The notes below the pieces were generated by a model that ran no database searches, had not been told where the DNA came from, and saw nothing but the letters and a program-made list of their open reading frames with translations. Source: Shewanella donghaensis (lineage in GTDB: Bacteria; Pseudomonadota; Gammaproteobacteria; Enterobacterales; Shewanellaceae). Taken from it: a stretch of 64,000 nucleotides of DNA. Position numbers and translations under genes: made by a program. The stretch is from contig NZ_CP041783.1 of NCBI RefSeq assembly GCF_007567505.1, positions 3,038,001 through 3,102,000 of the forward strand, given 5' to 3'. Positions 44,020 through 55,051 of the stretch are shown piece by piece. Each line of letters starts with the position of its first letter. The first letter of the stretch is position 1.

Positions 44020-44841
44020 ATGTTTAATTTAAAATCAGGCCTGACTACAGTCTTAAGTGTCGCTTTATTAAGTAGCACAATGATGAGTGCCACTGTCAAT
44101 GCCGCAGAAGTTATCAAATTAGCCACCACAACAAGTACTGATAACTCAGGTCTTCTGCGCGCTATATTACCGACATTTGAAGCAGAGTCTGGTTATCAAG
44201 TACAAGTTATCGCTACTGGAACAGGCAAAGCATTAAAGCTTGCTCGTCAAGGAGATGTAGATGTAGTCATGACTCACGCTCCTGCAGCTGAAGCCAAATT
44301 CGTTAACGAAGGTTATGGCACAACACCACGCGGCATTATGGAAAATGACTTTGTCGTTTTAGGCCCTAAAGCTGATCCGGCTAAAATGTCAGGTAGTAAA
44401 GATGTCGTCGAAGCGTTCAAAAAAATAGCAACAACAGAGAACACTTTCATCTCTCGTGGTGATAATTCTGGCACCAACATGAAAGAGCTCGCAATTTGGA
44501 AACAAGCTTCTGTAACGCCAGATTTTTCAGGCTATACTTCAATTGGTCAAGGTATGGGTAAGACTTTACTGATGGCAAATGAGAAACAAGCTTACACTCT
44601 TACCGATCGTGGTACGTTTGTTGCTTATAAAGCTAAATTAGATTTAACCATTACGTTTGAAGGTGGCGAGCAATTAGCAAACCCTTATCAAATCATGTTA
44701 ATTAACGCAGAAAAATACCCTGATTTAAATCATCAAGGCGCAAAAGCATTGAGCGATTGGTTTATTAGCCCTAAAGCTCAACAGATGATTAATGACTTCA
44801 AAGTGCAGGGAGAGCAATTGTTTAAGGCAACATATAATTAA
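44020..44841 (+). CDS. tupA: Tungstate/molybdate ABC transporter, substrate-binding protein TupA
   Basis: 273 residues from the ATG at 44020, which has AAGGAG and opens a signal peptide ending MSATVNAAE; a longer frame from 43903 would start inside the promoter. Ligand-loop motifs LATTTSTDNSGLLRAIL and VIATGTGKALKLARQGD are those of TupA, a periplasmic binder that prefers tungstate. Followed by tupB with overlapping stop/start codons. Confidence 0.93.
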   Translation: MFNLKSGLTTVLSVALLSSTMMSATVNAAEVIKLATTTSTDNSGLLRAILPTFEAESGYQVQVIATGTGKALKLARQGDVDVVMTHAPAAEAKFVNEGYGTTPRGIMENDFVVLGPKADPAKMSGSKDVVEAFKKIATTENTFISRGDNSGTNMKELAIWKQASVTPDFSGYTSIGQGMGKTLLMANEKQAYTLTDRGTFVAYKAKLDLTITFEGGEQLANPYQIMLINAEKYPDLNHQGAKALSDWFISPKAQQMINDFKVQGEQLFKATYN

Positions 44842-45548
44842 TGAATGAAGGCTGGTTAGCCCTACTGCAGCAAGCATTTAGCTTGCTGCTTTCTTTAGAC
44901 CCAGATGTGTGGTCTATCATAAGTGTATCTTTTTCCGTTTCTTTTGCGGCATTGCTCATCACATTGATCCCTTCAATCGTGTTGGGCTTTTTGCTGGCCT
45001 CTTATCAATTCCCTGGACGCTGGTTTGTCACTAATATCGTACAAACATTGCAATCTATTCCTACCGTCGTTATTGGCTTACTCGCTTATTTATTATTAAC
45101 TCGAAATGGTCCTATGGGTGATTTACGTTGGTTATTTACCCAACAGGGAATGATATTGGGTCAGATGATGATTTGCGCCCCCGTACTCATCGCATTATCT
45201 CAAGCCGCTTTTAGCAGTATTGACCGCCGCGCTTGGGAAACCGCACGAACATTAGGTGCATCATGGCAACGTGCTATTTGGACTGTTTGCCGTGAACTTC
45301 GAGTGCCGCTTTTATTAGCCATTATTGCCTCATTTAGCCGAATATTGACTGAAGTGGGTTGTTCAATGATGGTCGGTGGCAACATTCTTCACCACACTCG
45401 AAATATTCCTACCGCTATTGCATTAGAAACCAGTAAAGGTGACTTTGCCCAGGCGATTGCCTTAGGGCTGGTTCTGCTGATTTTAGCCATTGTGATTAAC
45501 TTTGCCGTTGGCTCACTGCGTGGCAAAGCGATGCCAAGGAGCCAATAG
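44841..45548 (+). CDS. tupB: Tungstate ABC transporter permease TupB
   Basis: A 235-residue permease with about six membrane segments and the EAA-type coupling loop RRAWETARTLGASWQRAIW. Its ATG overlaps the tupA stop (TAATG). Moves the oxyanion from TupA into the cytosol. Confidence 0.93.
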   Translation: MNEGWLALLQQAFSLLLSLDPDVWSIISVSFSVSFAALLITLIPSIVLGFLLASYQFPGRWFVTNIVQTLQSIPTVVIGLLAYLLLTRNGPMGDLRWLFTQQGMILGQMMICAPVLIALSQAAFSSIDRRAWETARTLGASWQRAIWTVCRELRVPLLLAIIASFSRILTEVGCSMMVGGNILHHTRNIPTAIALETSKGDFAQAIALGLVLLILAIVINFAVGSLRGKAMPRSQ

Positions 45549-45550
45549 CC

Positions 45551-46255
45551 ATGGTAAAAATCACTGCGAACAATATCCAAATAAAATTTAAACAACGTGA
45601 ATTATTCCATTTTGATGAACTGGTATTTTCAGAAGGCGATATCATTTATCTGCAAGGCGATAACGGTAGCGGTAAATCAACTCTAATGAAGCTACTCGCA
45701 GGCATTGTAAAGCCAAGTTCAGGTAAGGTTGACTTCAGCGGGTTTGAGCCGGCTAAGTGGTGGCAACCTAGCACCTTATTTGGCAAAGCCATCTACCTTC
45801 ATCAACATGCTTACCTTTTTGATGGTAATGTGGATTACAATTTACGTTATGCTCTGCCTAAAGGTAAATATAGCGCCGCAGAACAGCGGGCTCGCATTCA
45901 GCAAGCAATAGAAATGGCTCAACTAGGTTCATTACTAAAAAGTAATGCTACAGACTTATCGGGTGGTGAACGCCAACGATTGGCATTAGCAAGAGCATGG
46001 ATCACCCAACCTAAGCTATTGATGTTAGATGAACCCATATCTAATATGGATAAACAATCACAAAAGCTTGTTCTAGCCATGATAAACCAGCTTAAGCAAG
46101 AAGGCGCCGGACTGATTATCAGTAGCCACCAAACATGCGGCTTAACGGCTTTATGCCAAAAACATTGGCATATAGCGGAACAAAAAGTCGTTGCTAGCAA
46201 CCATATTCCCAAGTTTGAACAAGCACAGGAGCTTCAGTATGTCAGTGCAAATTGA
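45551..46255 (+). CDS. tupC: Tungstate ABC transporter ATPase TupC
   Basis: A 234-residue ABC ATPase: Walker [17 protein letters not shown], signature [14 protein letters not shown], Walker [10 protein letters not shown]. Only 2 bp after tupB and overlapping mobA by 17 bp. Confidence 0.93.
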   Translation: MVKITANNIQIKFKQRELFHFDELVFSEGDIIYLQGDNGSGKSTLMKLLAGIVKPSSGKVDFSGFEPAKWWQPSTLFGKAIYLHQHAYLFDGNVDYNLRYALPKGKYSAAEQRARIQQAIEMAQLGSLLKSNATDLSGGERQRLALARAWITQPKLLMLDEPISNMDKQSQKLVLAMINQLKQEGAGLIISSHQTCGLTALCQKHWHIAEQKVVASNHIPKFEQAQELQYVSAN

Positions 46256-46823
46256 TGCCGTGATTCTCGCCGGCGGTATGGCAAGAAGAATGGGCGGGAT
46301 TGATAAAGGGCTTGTTGAATTAAACAACAAACCGATGATCAGCCACACCATTGAACGTGTGAAACCACAAGTTAATCGCATTATTATTAACGCCAACAGA
46401 AACCAGCAGCAATATGCCGACCTAGGCTATGAAGTCATTAGTGACCAGGAAACTGGTTATTTAGGCCCATTAGCTGGCATGGTCACCGCTATGGCAAACA
46501 CTGAAGCTGATTTTTTGCTCGTTGTGCCTTGTGATAGCCCAATGTTACCGATGGATTTGTGTGAGCGTTTATATGCTTCGTTGAAAGAAGCCAATGCTGA
46601 TGTTGCTGTCGCCAGTGATGGTGAATACGATCAACCTGTGGTGATGCTATTAAAACCTAAATTAAAACAATCGATGCAAGAATTTTTAGACGCTGGTGAT
46701 CGCAAGATCTTCTTGTGGTACGCGCAGCATGAACACGTCATCACCAGTTTTGCTGATCAACCTAATGCATTCGTTAATGTGAATACACTTGAACAAAAAC
46801 TTGTCATCGAAAATGCCAAGTAA
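46239..46823 (+). CDS. mobA: Molybdenum cofactor guanylyltransferase MobA
   Basis: 194 residues from the ATG at 46239 (AGGAG upstream), inside the end of tupC; a longer frame from 46191 adds residues foreign to the family. N-terminal nucleotide motif [20 protein letters not shown] and [10 protein letters not shown] are typical. MobA adds GMP to molybdopterin, giving the guanine dinucleotide cofactor of DMSO reductase-type enzymes. Confidence 0.93.
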   Translation: MSVQIDAVILAGGMARRMGGIDKGLVELNNKPMISHTIERVKPQVNRIIINANRNQQQYADLGYEVISDQETGYLGPLAGMVTAMANTEADFLLVVPCDSPMLPMDLCERLYASLKEANADVAVASDGEYDQPVVMLLKPKLKQSMQEFLDAGDRKIFLWYAQHEHVITSFADQPNAFVNVNTLEQKLVIENAK

Positions 46824-46862
46824 GCTGTGGCAACACAGTAACAAGCCAACAATGAGGTCTTT

Positions 46863-48677
46863 ATGAGTATACCGTTTTCCAATCCGCTGAGTATTCCTGT
46901 TCTTGGATTCTGTGCCTATAGCGGCACCGGTAAAACCACCTTGTTAAAACAACTTATTCCCGAATTAAATCGTCGTGGATTACGTTTAGCGGTGATCAAA
47001 CACGCGCACCACAATTTTGATGTCGATATTCCAGGTAAAGACAGCTACGAAATGCGCAAAGCAGGTGCTAAGCAAATGCTGGTTGCCTCTCATGTTCGCT
47101 GGGCATTAATGACTGAGGATGCTGTCGAAGGCGATCCTCAATTACCACATTTACTACAACAGATTGAAACGGACAAAGTTGATATCGTATTAGTGGAAGG
47201 CTTTAAAAAACTACAGCTTCCTAAAATCGAACTTCACCGCGCAGCTCATGGTAAACCACTGATCCATACCCACGATGAGAACATTGTCGCTATAGCTTGT
47301 TGTGACGATACTCAAACTCCAGCAGAATTGACCCGTTTAGACTTAAATAACGTGGCTCAAATTGCCGATTTTGTTATTGAATACAGTCAAAAATGGCAAG
47401 CGCCGGAAGTTGTATTACCGATCCCAACCGTTGCGACACCAGTAAGCGATGAGCAGAAATTCTTATCTGTTGCCCAAGGTTTAGAGCAACTCATGGAAAT
47501 CGTTAATCCAATTACTGACCATGAAAATATCACGATAGATGAAGCTGCTAATCGCGTACTCGCAAGTAATGCGATTTCGCCAGTGAACGTGCCACAACAA
47601 ACCAATTCAGCAATGGATGGTTATGCTTTTGCTTATAGCACCGATAACAGTCCTGGTAACCCAGCTGCGCCATTAAAGTTAATGGGTGAAGTCCTCGCGG
47701 GACATGAATATCCAGAGACATTAAACCCTGGCGAAGCAGTTCGTATTATGACAGGCGCAACAGTGCCAACGGGTGCTGACACTGTAGAAGCACGTGAATT
47801 AGTGATTGAGCAAGATGGCCAGGTTCAATTGCAAGGTAAAGTCGATGCAGGTCAGCATGTGAGATTGGCGGGTGAAGATATTGCTAAGGATGCTTTAGCA
47901 TTAGCAAAAGGCCACCGCTTACAAGCAGCAGAGCAAGGCTTATTAGCCTCATTAGGATTAGCATCTGCAGACGTGGTTAAACAACCCGTTATCGCAGTGT
48001 TCTCAACAGGCGATGAAGTTAGCCAACCCGGTGAGCCATTAAAAGCTAACTGCATTTATGACTCAAACCGCTACACCATTAAGTCAATGGCGCAAAAGTT
48101 AGGTTGTAAGGTTATTGATCTAGGCATTATTGAAGACAGCGAAGCTTCATTAACTGCAGCCTTGCAACAAGCCAGTGTCGATGCTGATATTGTTATTAGT
48201 TCTGGTGGAGTTTCGGTCGGAAATGCTGACTACATCAAAACAGTTTTAGCTAAAATAGGTAAAATAAACTTCTGGCGCATCAATATGCGTCCAGGCAGAC
48301 CATTAGCATTTGGCCAAGTAAACGACAGTTTATTTTTCGGGTTACCGGGTAATCCTGTGGCAGTAATGGTGTCATTTTTACAATTTGTACAACCTGCAAT
48401 TAGAAAACTGGCGGGCGAGAATAATTGGCAGCCACGATATTTACCTGCAATAACTGATAGCACCCTAAAAAGCCGCACAGGCCGTACCGAGTTTGTACGT
48501 GGTGTTTACCAGTTAAGCAATGATGGACGGTTACATGTGACCTCAACTGGGGCACAGGGTTCAGGGATGTTGAACTCCATGGTTAAGGCAAATTGTCTGA
48601 TCGTTATCGGTGAAGCCGAAGACGCAGTCATGCCTGGCCAGCAAGTCTACATTCAGCCTTTTGCTGAACTGTTATAA
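46863..48677 (+). CDS. moeA: MobB-MoeA fusion protein
   Basis: A 604-residue fusion. Residues 10-175 are a MobB GTP-binding domain (GFCAYSGTGKTTLLKQLIPE, KHAHHNFDVD). Residues about 200-604 are a complete MoeA molybdenum transferase (AMDGYAF, VRIMTGATVPTGADTV, VFSTGDEV, VISSGGVSVG, FFGLPGNPVAVMVSF). It combines metal insertion into molybdopterin with the MobA partner function. Fusions of these two exist in other Shewanella and related bacteria. Confidence 0.93.
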   Translation: MSIPFSNPLSIPVLGFCAYSGTGKTTLLKQLIPELNRRGLRLAVIKHAHHNFDVDIPGKDSYEMRKAGAKQMLVASHVRWALMTEDAVEGDPQLPHLLQQIETDKVDIVLVEGFKKLQLPKIELHRAAHGKPLIHTHDENIVAIACCDDTQTPAELTRLDLNNVAQIADFVIEYSQKWQAPEVVLPIPTVATPVSDEQKFLSVAQGLEQLMEIVNPITDHENITIDEAANRVLASNAISPVNVPQQTNSAMDGYAFAYSTDNSPGNPAAPLKLMGEVLAGHEYPETLNPGEAVRIMTGATVPTGADTVEARELVIEQDGQVQLQGKVDAGQHVRLAGEDIAKDALALAKGHRLQAAEQGLLASLGLASADVVKQPVIAVFSTGDEVSQPGEPLKANCIYDSNRYTIKSMAQKLGCKVIDLGIIEDSEASLTAALQQASVDADIVISSGGVSVGNADYIKTVLAKIGKINFWRINMRPGRPLAFGQVNDSLFFGLPGNPVAVMVSFLQFVQPAIRKLAGENNWQPRYLPAITDSTLKSRTGRTEFVRGVYQLSNDGRLHVTSTGAQGSGMLNSMVKANCLIVIGEAEDAVMPGQQVYIQPFAELL

Positions 48678-48716
48678 CTATTAATCAGTATAACTAACCA
48701 TAAGATGTGCTAATTC

Positions 48717-49703
48717 ATGAGTTTAATCGTCGACAGTTTTAATCGAAAAGTAGAATACTTACGTTTATCGGTCACTGACCGTTGTGATTTTCGCTGTGTT
48801 TATTGCATGAGCGAAGATCCAAGCTTTTTACCGAGACAACAAGTGTTAACCCTAGAAGAATTGGCATGGATAGCACAGGCCTTTACTGAACTAGGGGTAA
48901 AGAAAATTCGCTTAACAGGCGGTGAACCCTTAGTTAGAACCGATTGTGAAAAGTTAATTGAGCTTTTAGGTAAACTGCCAGGTTTAGATGACTTGTCGAT
49001 GACCACTAACGGCTCACGTTTAAGTAAACTTGCTCAGCCTATGCATGACGCAGGGTTAAAACGACTGAACATCAGTTTAGATACGCTAAACCCTGAATTA
49101 TTCACCGAAATGACCCGCAACGGTAAAGTAGAGCGTGTTATTGCAGGTATCGATGCCGCTAAAGCGGCTGGTTTTAAGCATATAAAAATCAATGCGGTGA
49201 TTTTACGTGGTAAAAACGATCATGAAATTATCGATTTAATTGATTTTTGTCGTGAGCGTGAACTGGATATCGCCTTTATTGAAGAAATGCCTTTAGGGGT
49301 TATCGATGAGCGTAAACGCAGTCGTCATTGCTCTAGTGAAGAAGTAAGAGGTCTTATTGAAGCCCGCTACCCTTTACTGCCATCAAGTAAACGTACTGGT
49401 GGCCCAGCTCGATATTTCAAAATGGCCGATAGTGACATCCATATTGGTTTTATCTCGCCTCACAGTAATAACTTCTGCCATGAATGTAACCGCGTCAGAG
49501 TGACTGTTGAAGGTCGATTATTACTGTGTTTAGGCAATGAAAATTCTATCGATCTAAAAGCGATTGTGAGAGCACATCCTGGCAATATTGATAAGTTAAA
49601 AGAAGCGATTCTTGACGGCATTCAACATAAACCTAAAGAGCATTACTTTGGTACTGATGATGACGTACAGATACTACGGTTTATGAACTCAACGGGTGGT
49701 TAA
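48717..49703 (+). CDS. moaA: GTP 3',8-cyclase MoaA
   Basis: A 328-residue radical SAM enzyme: N-terminal cluster motif CDFRCVYCM (CxxxCxxC), GGEP at LTGGEPLV, a second cluster motif [20 protein letters not shown], and the C-terminal Gly-Gly tail (MNSTGG) needed for activity. It starts molybdopterin synthesis from GTP. The other moa genes are not present here. Encoded 39 bp after moeA, so part of the operon. Confidence 0.94.
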   Translation: MSLIVDSFNRKVEYLRLSVTDRCDFRCVYCMSEDPSFLPRQQVLTLEELAWIAQAFTELGVKKIRLTGGEPLVRTDCEKLIELLGKLPGLDDLSMTTNGSRLSKLAQPMHDAGLKRLNISLDTLNPELFTEMTRNGKVERVIAGIDAAKAAGFKHIKINAVILRGKNDHEIIDLIDFCRERELDIAFIEEMPLGVIDERKRSRHCSSEEVRGLIEARYPLLPSSKRTGGPARYFKMADSDIHIGFISPHSNNFCHECNRVRVTVEGRLLLCLGNENSIDLKAIVRAHPGNIDKLKEAILDGIQHKPKEHYFGTDDDVQILRFMNSTGG

Positions 49704-49841
49704 ACACTCTATCACTTATTTCAAGCGCTCCTTTCAAGTACATCCTCTTCATGACTAGCTTTAGTTGATAACCATCAAGCGTTAACATCTAAGGCTAGCT
49801 TTGATATACACTAAGACTAACAGTCACTATTGCGTTAGTTT

Positions 49842-50309
49842 ATGGCCTTATCTCGAAAAAAATGGAATAACATCCTTATCATTGCCTGTGTTTTCATGGT
49901 GGCAGTGCTGACTTTTATCGATTCCAAAACCAATAAAATGCCCGATGATGCGCAAGCATTATTTGACCAAGCTAATCAACTGACCCAATTACAACTTGAT
50001 AATATCTGGCTCAATAAGGGCAATAGCGGTTGGGTTTGCTCTGATCAGGTATTAAATTGCATTGAATTAGCAAAAGCTTGGGAGCAGCTATCAATATCTC
50101 CTACCAGCGTTAATGATGCAGAGCAACAGCAACTGCCCACGCCACAAACGTTAATTATTGCCATCAATAACGCCGTTGATGGCCAGCAATGGCAGTACTA
50201 TCCTGAATCAGGTTTACTACTATCAGCATCAAAAAACTGGTATCAAATCCCACCCAGCCTACGCGCCGAACTCAAACCTATTGTGGCGAGCCAAACACTT
50301 AAAGAGTAG
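49842..50309 (+). CDS. Membrane-anchored protein of unknown function
   Basis: A 155-residue protein with one N-terminal hydrophobic helix (residues 9-26) followed by a soluble region with two Cys ([19 protein letters not shown]) that could form a disulfide in the periplasm. I do not recognise the family. It ends 8 bp before mutM, so the two are probably cotranscribed. Confidence 0.75.
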   Translation: MALSRKKWNNILIIACVFMVAVLTFIDSKTNKMPDDAQALFDQANQLTQLQLDNIWLNKGNSGWVCSDQVLNCIELAKAWEQLSISPTSVNDAEQQQLPTPQTLIIAINNAVDGQQWQYYPESGLLLSASKNWYQIPPSLRAELKPIVASQTLKE

Positions 50310-50317
50310 AGAATCTT

Positions 50318-51130
50318 ATGCCTGAATTACCTGAAGTTGAAGTGACTCGCCAAGGAATATCACCGTTTTTAGTCGATCAAACCGTCAGCGATCTCGTGAT
50401 TCGAAATGGCTCGTTACGTTGGCCAGTGCCTGATGTTTGCCGCAATATCATCGGCCAAACCATTCGAAACGTCCGTCGCCGTGCAAAATACTTACTGATT
50501 GATACCGATGCAGGTATCACCATTGTCCATTTGGGCATGTCAGGTAGCTTACGCATTTTACCTGCCAATACTCCGGTAGAGAAGCATGACCACATTGATT
50601 TAGCGCTAGAGAGTGGCCGAATCCTTAGATTCAATGACCCTAGACGCTTTGGTGCATGGTTATGGTATGAATTACCCGAAGAAGCACACCCATTACTATC
50701 AAAACTGGGCCCTGAGCCACTGTGTGAAGACTTTAATCCAGTGCAACTACACAATGCCCTAGCCAATAAGAAAAAAGCCATCAAACTGTGTTTAATGGAT
50801 AATCATATTGTGGTGGGTGTTGGGAATATTTATGCCAATGAAGCCTTGTTTGCAGCAGGTATTCACCCACAGGCAGCGGCGGGAAAAATTGATATTGAGC
50901 GTTTGACGATTCTAGTCTCAGAAGTGAAACAAATTTTAGCTCAAGCCATCAAGCAAGGCGGCACAACTTTAAAAGATTTTACCAATGCTGATGGCAAACC
51001 CGGTTACTTCGCCCAGAAGCTGCATGTTTATGGCCGCGGCGGCGAAAACTGTACTGAATGCGGTAATCTGTTAAGTGAAATACGTTTAGGCCAGCGCACC
51101 ACGGTATTTTGTGGCTTATGCCAGACGTAA
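50318..51130 (+). CDS. mutM: Formamidopyrimidine-DNA glycosylase MutM
   Basis: A 270-residue enzyme with the catalytic N-terminus [11 protein letters not shown] (Pro2, Glu3), KRAKYLL-type Lys in [10 protein letters not shown], and the C-terminal zinc finger [20 protein letters not shown] plus CGLC. It removes 8-oxoguanine and formamidopyrimidines from DNA and cuts the strand. Confidence 0.95.
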   Translation: MPELPEVEVTRQGISPFLVDQTVSDLVIRNGSLRWPVPDVCRNIIGQTIRNVRRRAKYLLIDTDAGITIVHLGMSGSLRILPANTPVEKHDHIDLALESGRILRFNDPRRFGAWLWYELPEEAHPLLSKLGPEPLCEDFNPVQLHNALANKKKAIKLCLMDNHIVVGVGNIYANEALFAAGIHPQAAAGKIDIERLTILVSEVKQILAQAIKQGGTTLKDFTNADGKPGYFAQKLHVYGRGGENCTECGNLLSEIRLGQRTTVFCGLCQT

Positions 51131-51157
51131 AATTGAAACCTAACTGATTCAAAAAGA

Positions 51158-51188
51158 AAAAGCCTCGATAATGACTATCGAGGCTTTT
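51158..51188. terminator. Bidirectional terminator
   Basis: AAAAGCCTCGATA pairs with TATCGAGGCTTTT around ATGAC, between mutM (+) and the Wzi-like gene (-). Confidence 0.92.
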
Positions 51189-51219
51189 GGTTTAAATCTT
51201 TTCATTAAGCGTTAGTTGA

Positions 51220-52779
51220 TTAAAACTTATACTCATATCGAGTATATAAAGTGCCATCAACATCACTGTCTTCAACTTCAAATTCTGATTGCGACACACT
51301 GCCACCAAAGGTCATCATGCCACTTAATAACGGCATTCTGTATGACAACTCCAGCATTAATAAATCTTCTTTAGGCGGTTGTGGAGCCCAGCCATGACCT
51401 GGGCTTTCGCCATCTTTATTTAGCTGTGCATACCGTAAAATAGAGGTAAATGCATGACTATTTGAGAACTGCCCCACTAACCCTAATGCATAAACCTGTG
51501 CATCACTGTCATAGGTACTGCCTAATGCGCGGCCATAGTTACGTGAACCACTTTTATAGGTACTGTGCTCATAAAAACAGTTGAATTTGGTTGGGTCTTC
51601 ACCGCAGTAAACCATGGTATCAGTGTATTCAAAAAACAGCTTGTATTGCTGTGAAGCAAAACTAAATCGAGTATCTACCCCATACATTTTGCCGCAATCG
51701 ACGATTTCCCAAGGTTGGCCTTTAGAGTCTTCACAGGTACGTTCAAGGAAAAGTCCGACCGGAACATCCCAAAACGTCTCAGAATAGCGAACATCAAAGC
51801 CGGCCATTTGGTTACCATAATTAGTGCAGCCGCCTCCGATATCGTTACGACAGTCGCGTTGCCCAGTTATCGATTTCCAAGCACTATCTAAATCACATTC
51901 TTGACCTTCACCACAGAATTGAACCGTCCACGATAGTCCTATTTCTAATTGTCTTATAGGCTTAATCGAACCACGTAAATTCCACAATAACGCATGAGGC
52001 GCATAGCGGTCCTCATCCATCATGCTAACACCACCGGTTAAGTTCCACGCCCCTAACCAGGAAAGCCAAGGTGTTTCAAATGCTTCAGCATTATTACGGC
52101 TCACCATCAATGAAGGCATAGGTCTGGCATTATTGGATTTATGTAATGACGAATCAAATCCAGGCCCCCACCACTGCTCAAAAGTACCAGCAGTAATAAT
52201 CCAGTTTCCTAGCACCATTGCCATATAGGAGTCATCAAAACGAAATTCTTTATCATCTTGTGGATCATAATTGGCTGATGCTGAAACTTTATAAGCAAAA
52301 CGTTCACCCGTATATTCATGAGATGCTGTTAACTCACCTTTTTCACGGTAATCAGAACCAAAATGCTGAAATCTGGCTTCGTCAGTGGCAGCTGTCGCAG
52401 TCACACTGGTGCTCCCTCTATTATCAACCGCATTTTGATAATAGAAATTTACTCGCGCAAAGGCATCCACTTGTGCAGGCGTCATTAAGGACGGTTCTGC
52501 TTTTTTTAAATCATTACCAATACCTGACCACATTAACGGGAACGTATTGATAGGTACCGTTATAACACCGGCATCAGCCAATGCTTGAATATCTGCTCGC
52601 AAGTAAATATCTGAGGTATCAACCCAAGGTGCAGCCGATAGAGAAGAGCTCAAACATAAGCCACCTAAACCAAGCCCAATAACAAGCTTTGAAAATGCGT
52701 ATTTTTTAAATATAGACTGGGATATTTTCATTTTTGGCTTATGATTTGATTGCGTTGATAACATCATGGGTAAAATCAT
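51220..52779 (-). CDS. Capsule assembly Wzi-family outer-membrane protein
   Basis: A 519-residue protein with a signal peptide that best begins at Met17 (52731, MKISQSIFKKYAFSKL) and ends in SLSAAPW. The N-terminal segment VDTSDIYLRADIQALADAG and the barrel-like remainder, ending in LYTRYEYKF, fit Wzi-type surface polysaccharide proteins. The first ATG follows the coaD stop codon by 2 bp, so translation may be coupled. No capsule genes are adjacent, but the LPS core region follows. Confidence 0.83.
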   Translation of the reverse strand: MILPMMLSTQSNHKPKMKISQSIFKKYAFSKLVIGLGLGGLCLSSSLSAAPWVDTSDIYLRADIQALADAGVITVPINTFPLMWSGIGNDLKKAEPSLMTPAQVDAFARVNFYYQNAVDNRGSTSVTATAATDEARFQHFGSDYREKGELTASHEYTGERFAYKVSASANYDPQDDKEFRFDDSYMAMVLGNWIITAGTFEQWWGPGFDSSLHKSNNARPMPSLMVSRNNAEAFETPWLSWLGAWNLTGGVSMMDEDRYAPHALLWNLRGSIKPIRQLEIGLSWTVQFCGEGQECDLDSAWKSITGQRDCRNDIGGGCTNYGNQMAGFDVRYSETFWDVPVGLFLERTCEDSKGQPWEIVDCGKMYGVDTRFSFASQQYKLFFEYTDTMVYCGEDPTKFNCFYEHSTYKSGSRNYGRALGSTYDSDAQVYALGLVGQFSNSHAFTSILRYAQLNKDGESPGHGWAPQPPKEDLLMLELSYRMPLLSGMMTFGGSVSQSEFEVEDSDVDGTLYTRYEYKF

Positions 52780-52781
52780 CT

Positions 52782-53288
<507 letters not shown>

Positions 53289-53308
53289 TTATAATTCTTC
53301 CAATAATT

Positions 53309-54061
53309 TTAAAGCTTAAACTTTGGTACCTTTGGCAGGTTCCAACGGTTCAATAACAACTTAATCTCAAAGTGTAATTTCAACCAAATACGTTTTAATC
53401 TTTTCTTTTCAACAGTTCTTCTATCCACAATTTCATTAATATCACTACCAAAATCTCCATGTTGTACAGGGAATGGTCTTACCACGAAACAGCGCAGTGA
53501 CTTCTCAAACCAATACTGAATATCCATATCAACAGGTCTAGAAATCGGGTAAGCATTTTCCAATAATTTTTCAGCACCTGAAAACGAAATAAACTGCCCA
53601 GTGGTCGTCGAAGGTAACTTTAGAGTTTGGCCAACAACAAGTTCCTGATTGATTTTAAAAGGATTAATTATTTTCTTTAATTTACGCCCGTGTGATAACG
53701 CAATGTAGTCCCATTCGTGATGAGTATTATTAGCAAATGTCATAAAATCGATAATGCTTTCAGATATAACCGCATCATCTTCAATGATAAGGGCATAATC
53801 TAACTGTTGTTGTTGTATTTTTTCCCAACAGAGAATATGACTCAAATAGCAGCCGATTTCACCATCGTTTAATTTTTTATAATATTTACTTAAATTCGAT
53901 TTTAAATCAAAAACCTGCTTACGCTTACCATCAGATAATTCTTTTCCTTTAACAGCAGAAACTCTTTCAAACTCTAACCCTAATGCAGCAAACTGAAGCT
54001 TTATGTTTTCAAGACGCTCAACACTCTCATCTAAATTGATGACAAAAATTTTACATTGCAT
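53309..54061 (-). CDS. Glycosyltransferase family 25 (LPS)
   Basis: About 250 residues from the ATG at 54061; a longer frame to 54178 adds a hydrophobic stretch unlike the family. N-terminus CKIFVINLDESVERLENIKL is the GT25 start, and CYLSHILCWEKIQQ plus ALIIEDDAVIS (the EDD site) follow. Likely adds a hexose to the LPS core. Confidence 0.87.
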   Translation of the reverse strand: MQCKIFVINLDESVERLENIKLQFAALGLEFERVSAVKGKELSDGKRKQVFDLKSNLSKYYKKLNDGEIGCYLSHILCWEKIQQQQLDYALIIEDDAVISESIIDFMTFANNTHHEWDYIALSHGRKLKKIINPFKINQELVVGQTLKLPSTTTGQFISFSGAEKLLENAYPISRPVDMDIQYWFEKSLRCFVVRPFPVQHGDFGSDINEIVDRRTVEKKRLKRIWLKLHFEIKLLLNRWNLPKVPKFKL

Positions 54062-54214
54062 CTTAACTAAACATACCTCAATAAATAAAATCAATTTTAT
54101 CACAAAGAAACGAGCGAGAAGCGCTAGTTTTTTTACCAATTTAATCGGGAATCGTCCATAATATGCAATAATCAACAAACTATCATCACATTTCCTAAAA
54201 GCGAATTGATTTCT

Positions 54215-54985
54215 ATGACATTACCGATCAGTGTTTTCATTATCACCAAAAATGAACAACGTCATTTGGCGAAAACATTAGAGAGTGTAAAAACTGTTGC
54301 TGAAGTCATTATTGTGGATTCTGGTAGCACAGACAATACTCTTGCTATCGCAGAGCAATATGGCGCGAAAGTTTTCCATAAAGCATGGGAAGGCTATGCA
54401 ATACAAAAACAGTACGCGATGTCTCTGTGTAAAAATGAATGGGTACTTAGTCTAGACGGTGATGAAACAGTTAACCCACAGTTATTAAATGCACTGCAAT
54501 TAACAATTGAAAGTGATAATGCCGATTGTGTCAGAATGTGGCGTAATGATATTTTTATCGGGAAATCTCTTTCTCACCTAAGTAAAAAGCCCAATAATCA
54601 CCGTTTTTATAAAAAATCAAAAGCATTTTTTAATTCAGAAAAGCTTGTTCACGAAAGTGCGACTATCACTGGCAAAGAAATTTTTATCAATGAAACCTTT
54701 GATCATTATGGCTATGATTCAATCGAAGCTATCACCTCTAAAAATAATAAATATTCGAGCCTAAAAGCTGATGAAAAATTTTCTAATGGGAAATCATTTT
54801 CAACCTTTAAACTGATCACTATTTTTCCATTCACCTTTTTTAAAGAGTATCTTTTACAAAGAAAAATATTTTCAGGAAAAAGAGGCTTAATTCTTTCAAT
54901 TATGGAAGCCTATTATTCGTTCATAAAGGAAGCCAAGCTTTATGAAAATAGCGAATGTTCCCAAAATTCAAAGAATGTCAATTGA
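54215..54985 (+). CDS. Glycosyltransferase family 2 (WaaE/KdtX-like)
   Basis: 256 residues from the ATG at 54215. A GT-A fold enzyme with ISVFIITKNEQRHLAKTLES, VDSGSTDNT and the DxD-type LSLDGDETV. Resembles the beta-1,4-glucosyltransferases of the LPS inner core (WaaE). Divergent from GT25. The last residues (CSQNSKNVN) look unlike the family's usual end. Confidence 0.86.
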   Translation: MTLPISVFIITKNEQRHLAKTLESVKTVAEVIIVDSGSTDNTLAIAEQYGAKVFHKAWEGYAIQKQYAMSLCKNEWVLSLDGDETVNPQLLNALQLTIESDNADCVRMWRNDIFIGKSLSHLSKKPNNHRFYKKSKAFFNSEKLVHESATITGKEIFINETFDHYGYDSIEAITSKNNKYSSLKADEKFSNGKSFSTFKLITIFPFTFFKEYLLQRKIFSGKRGLILSIMEAYYSFIKEAKLYENSECSQNSKNVN

Positions 54986-55051
54986 AGAAACCTGTGAGGC
55001 ATATAGGTACTGCTAATAAAATACGATAAAATAGGTGATTACCGTTACTTA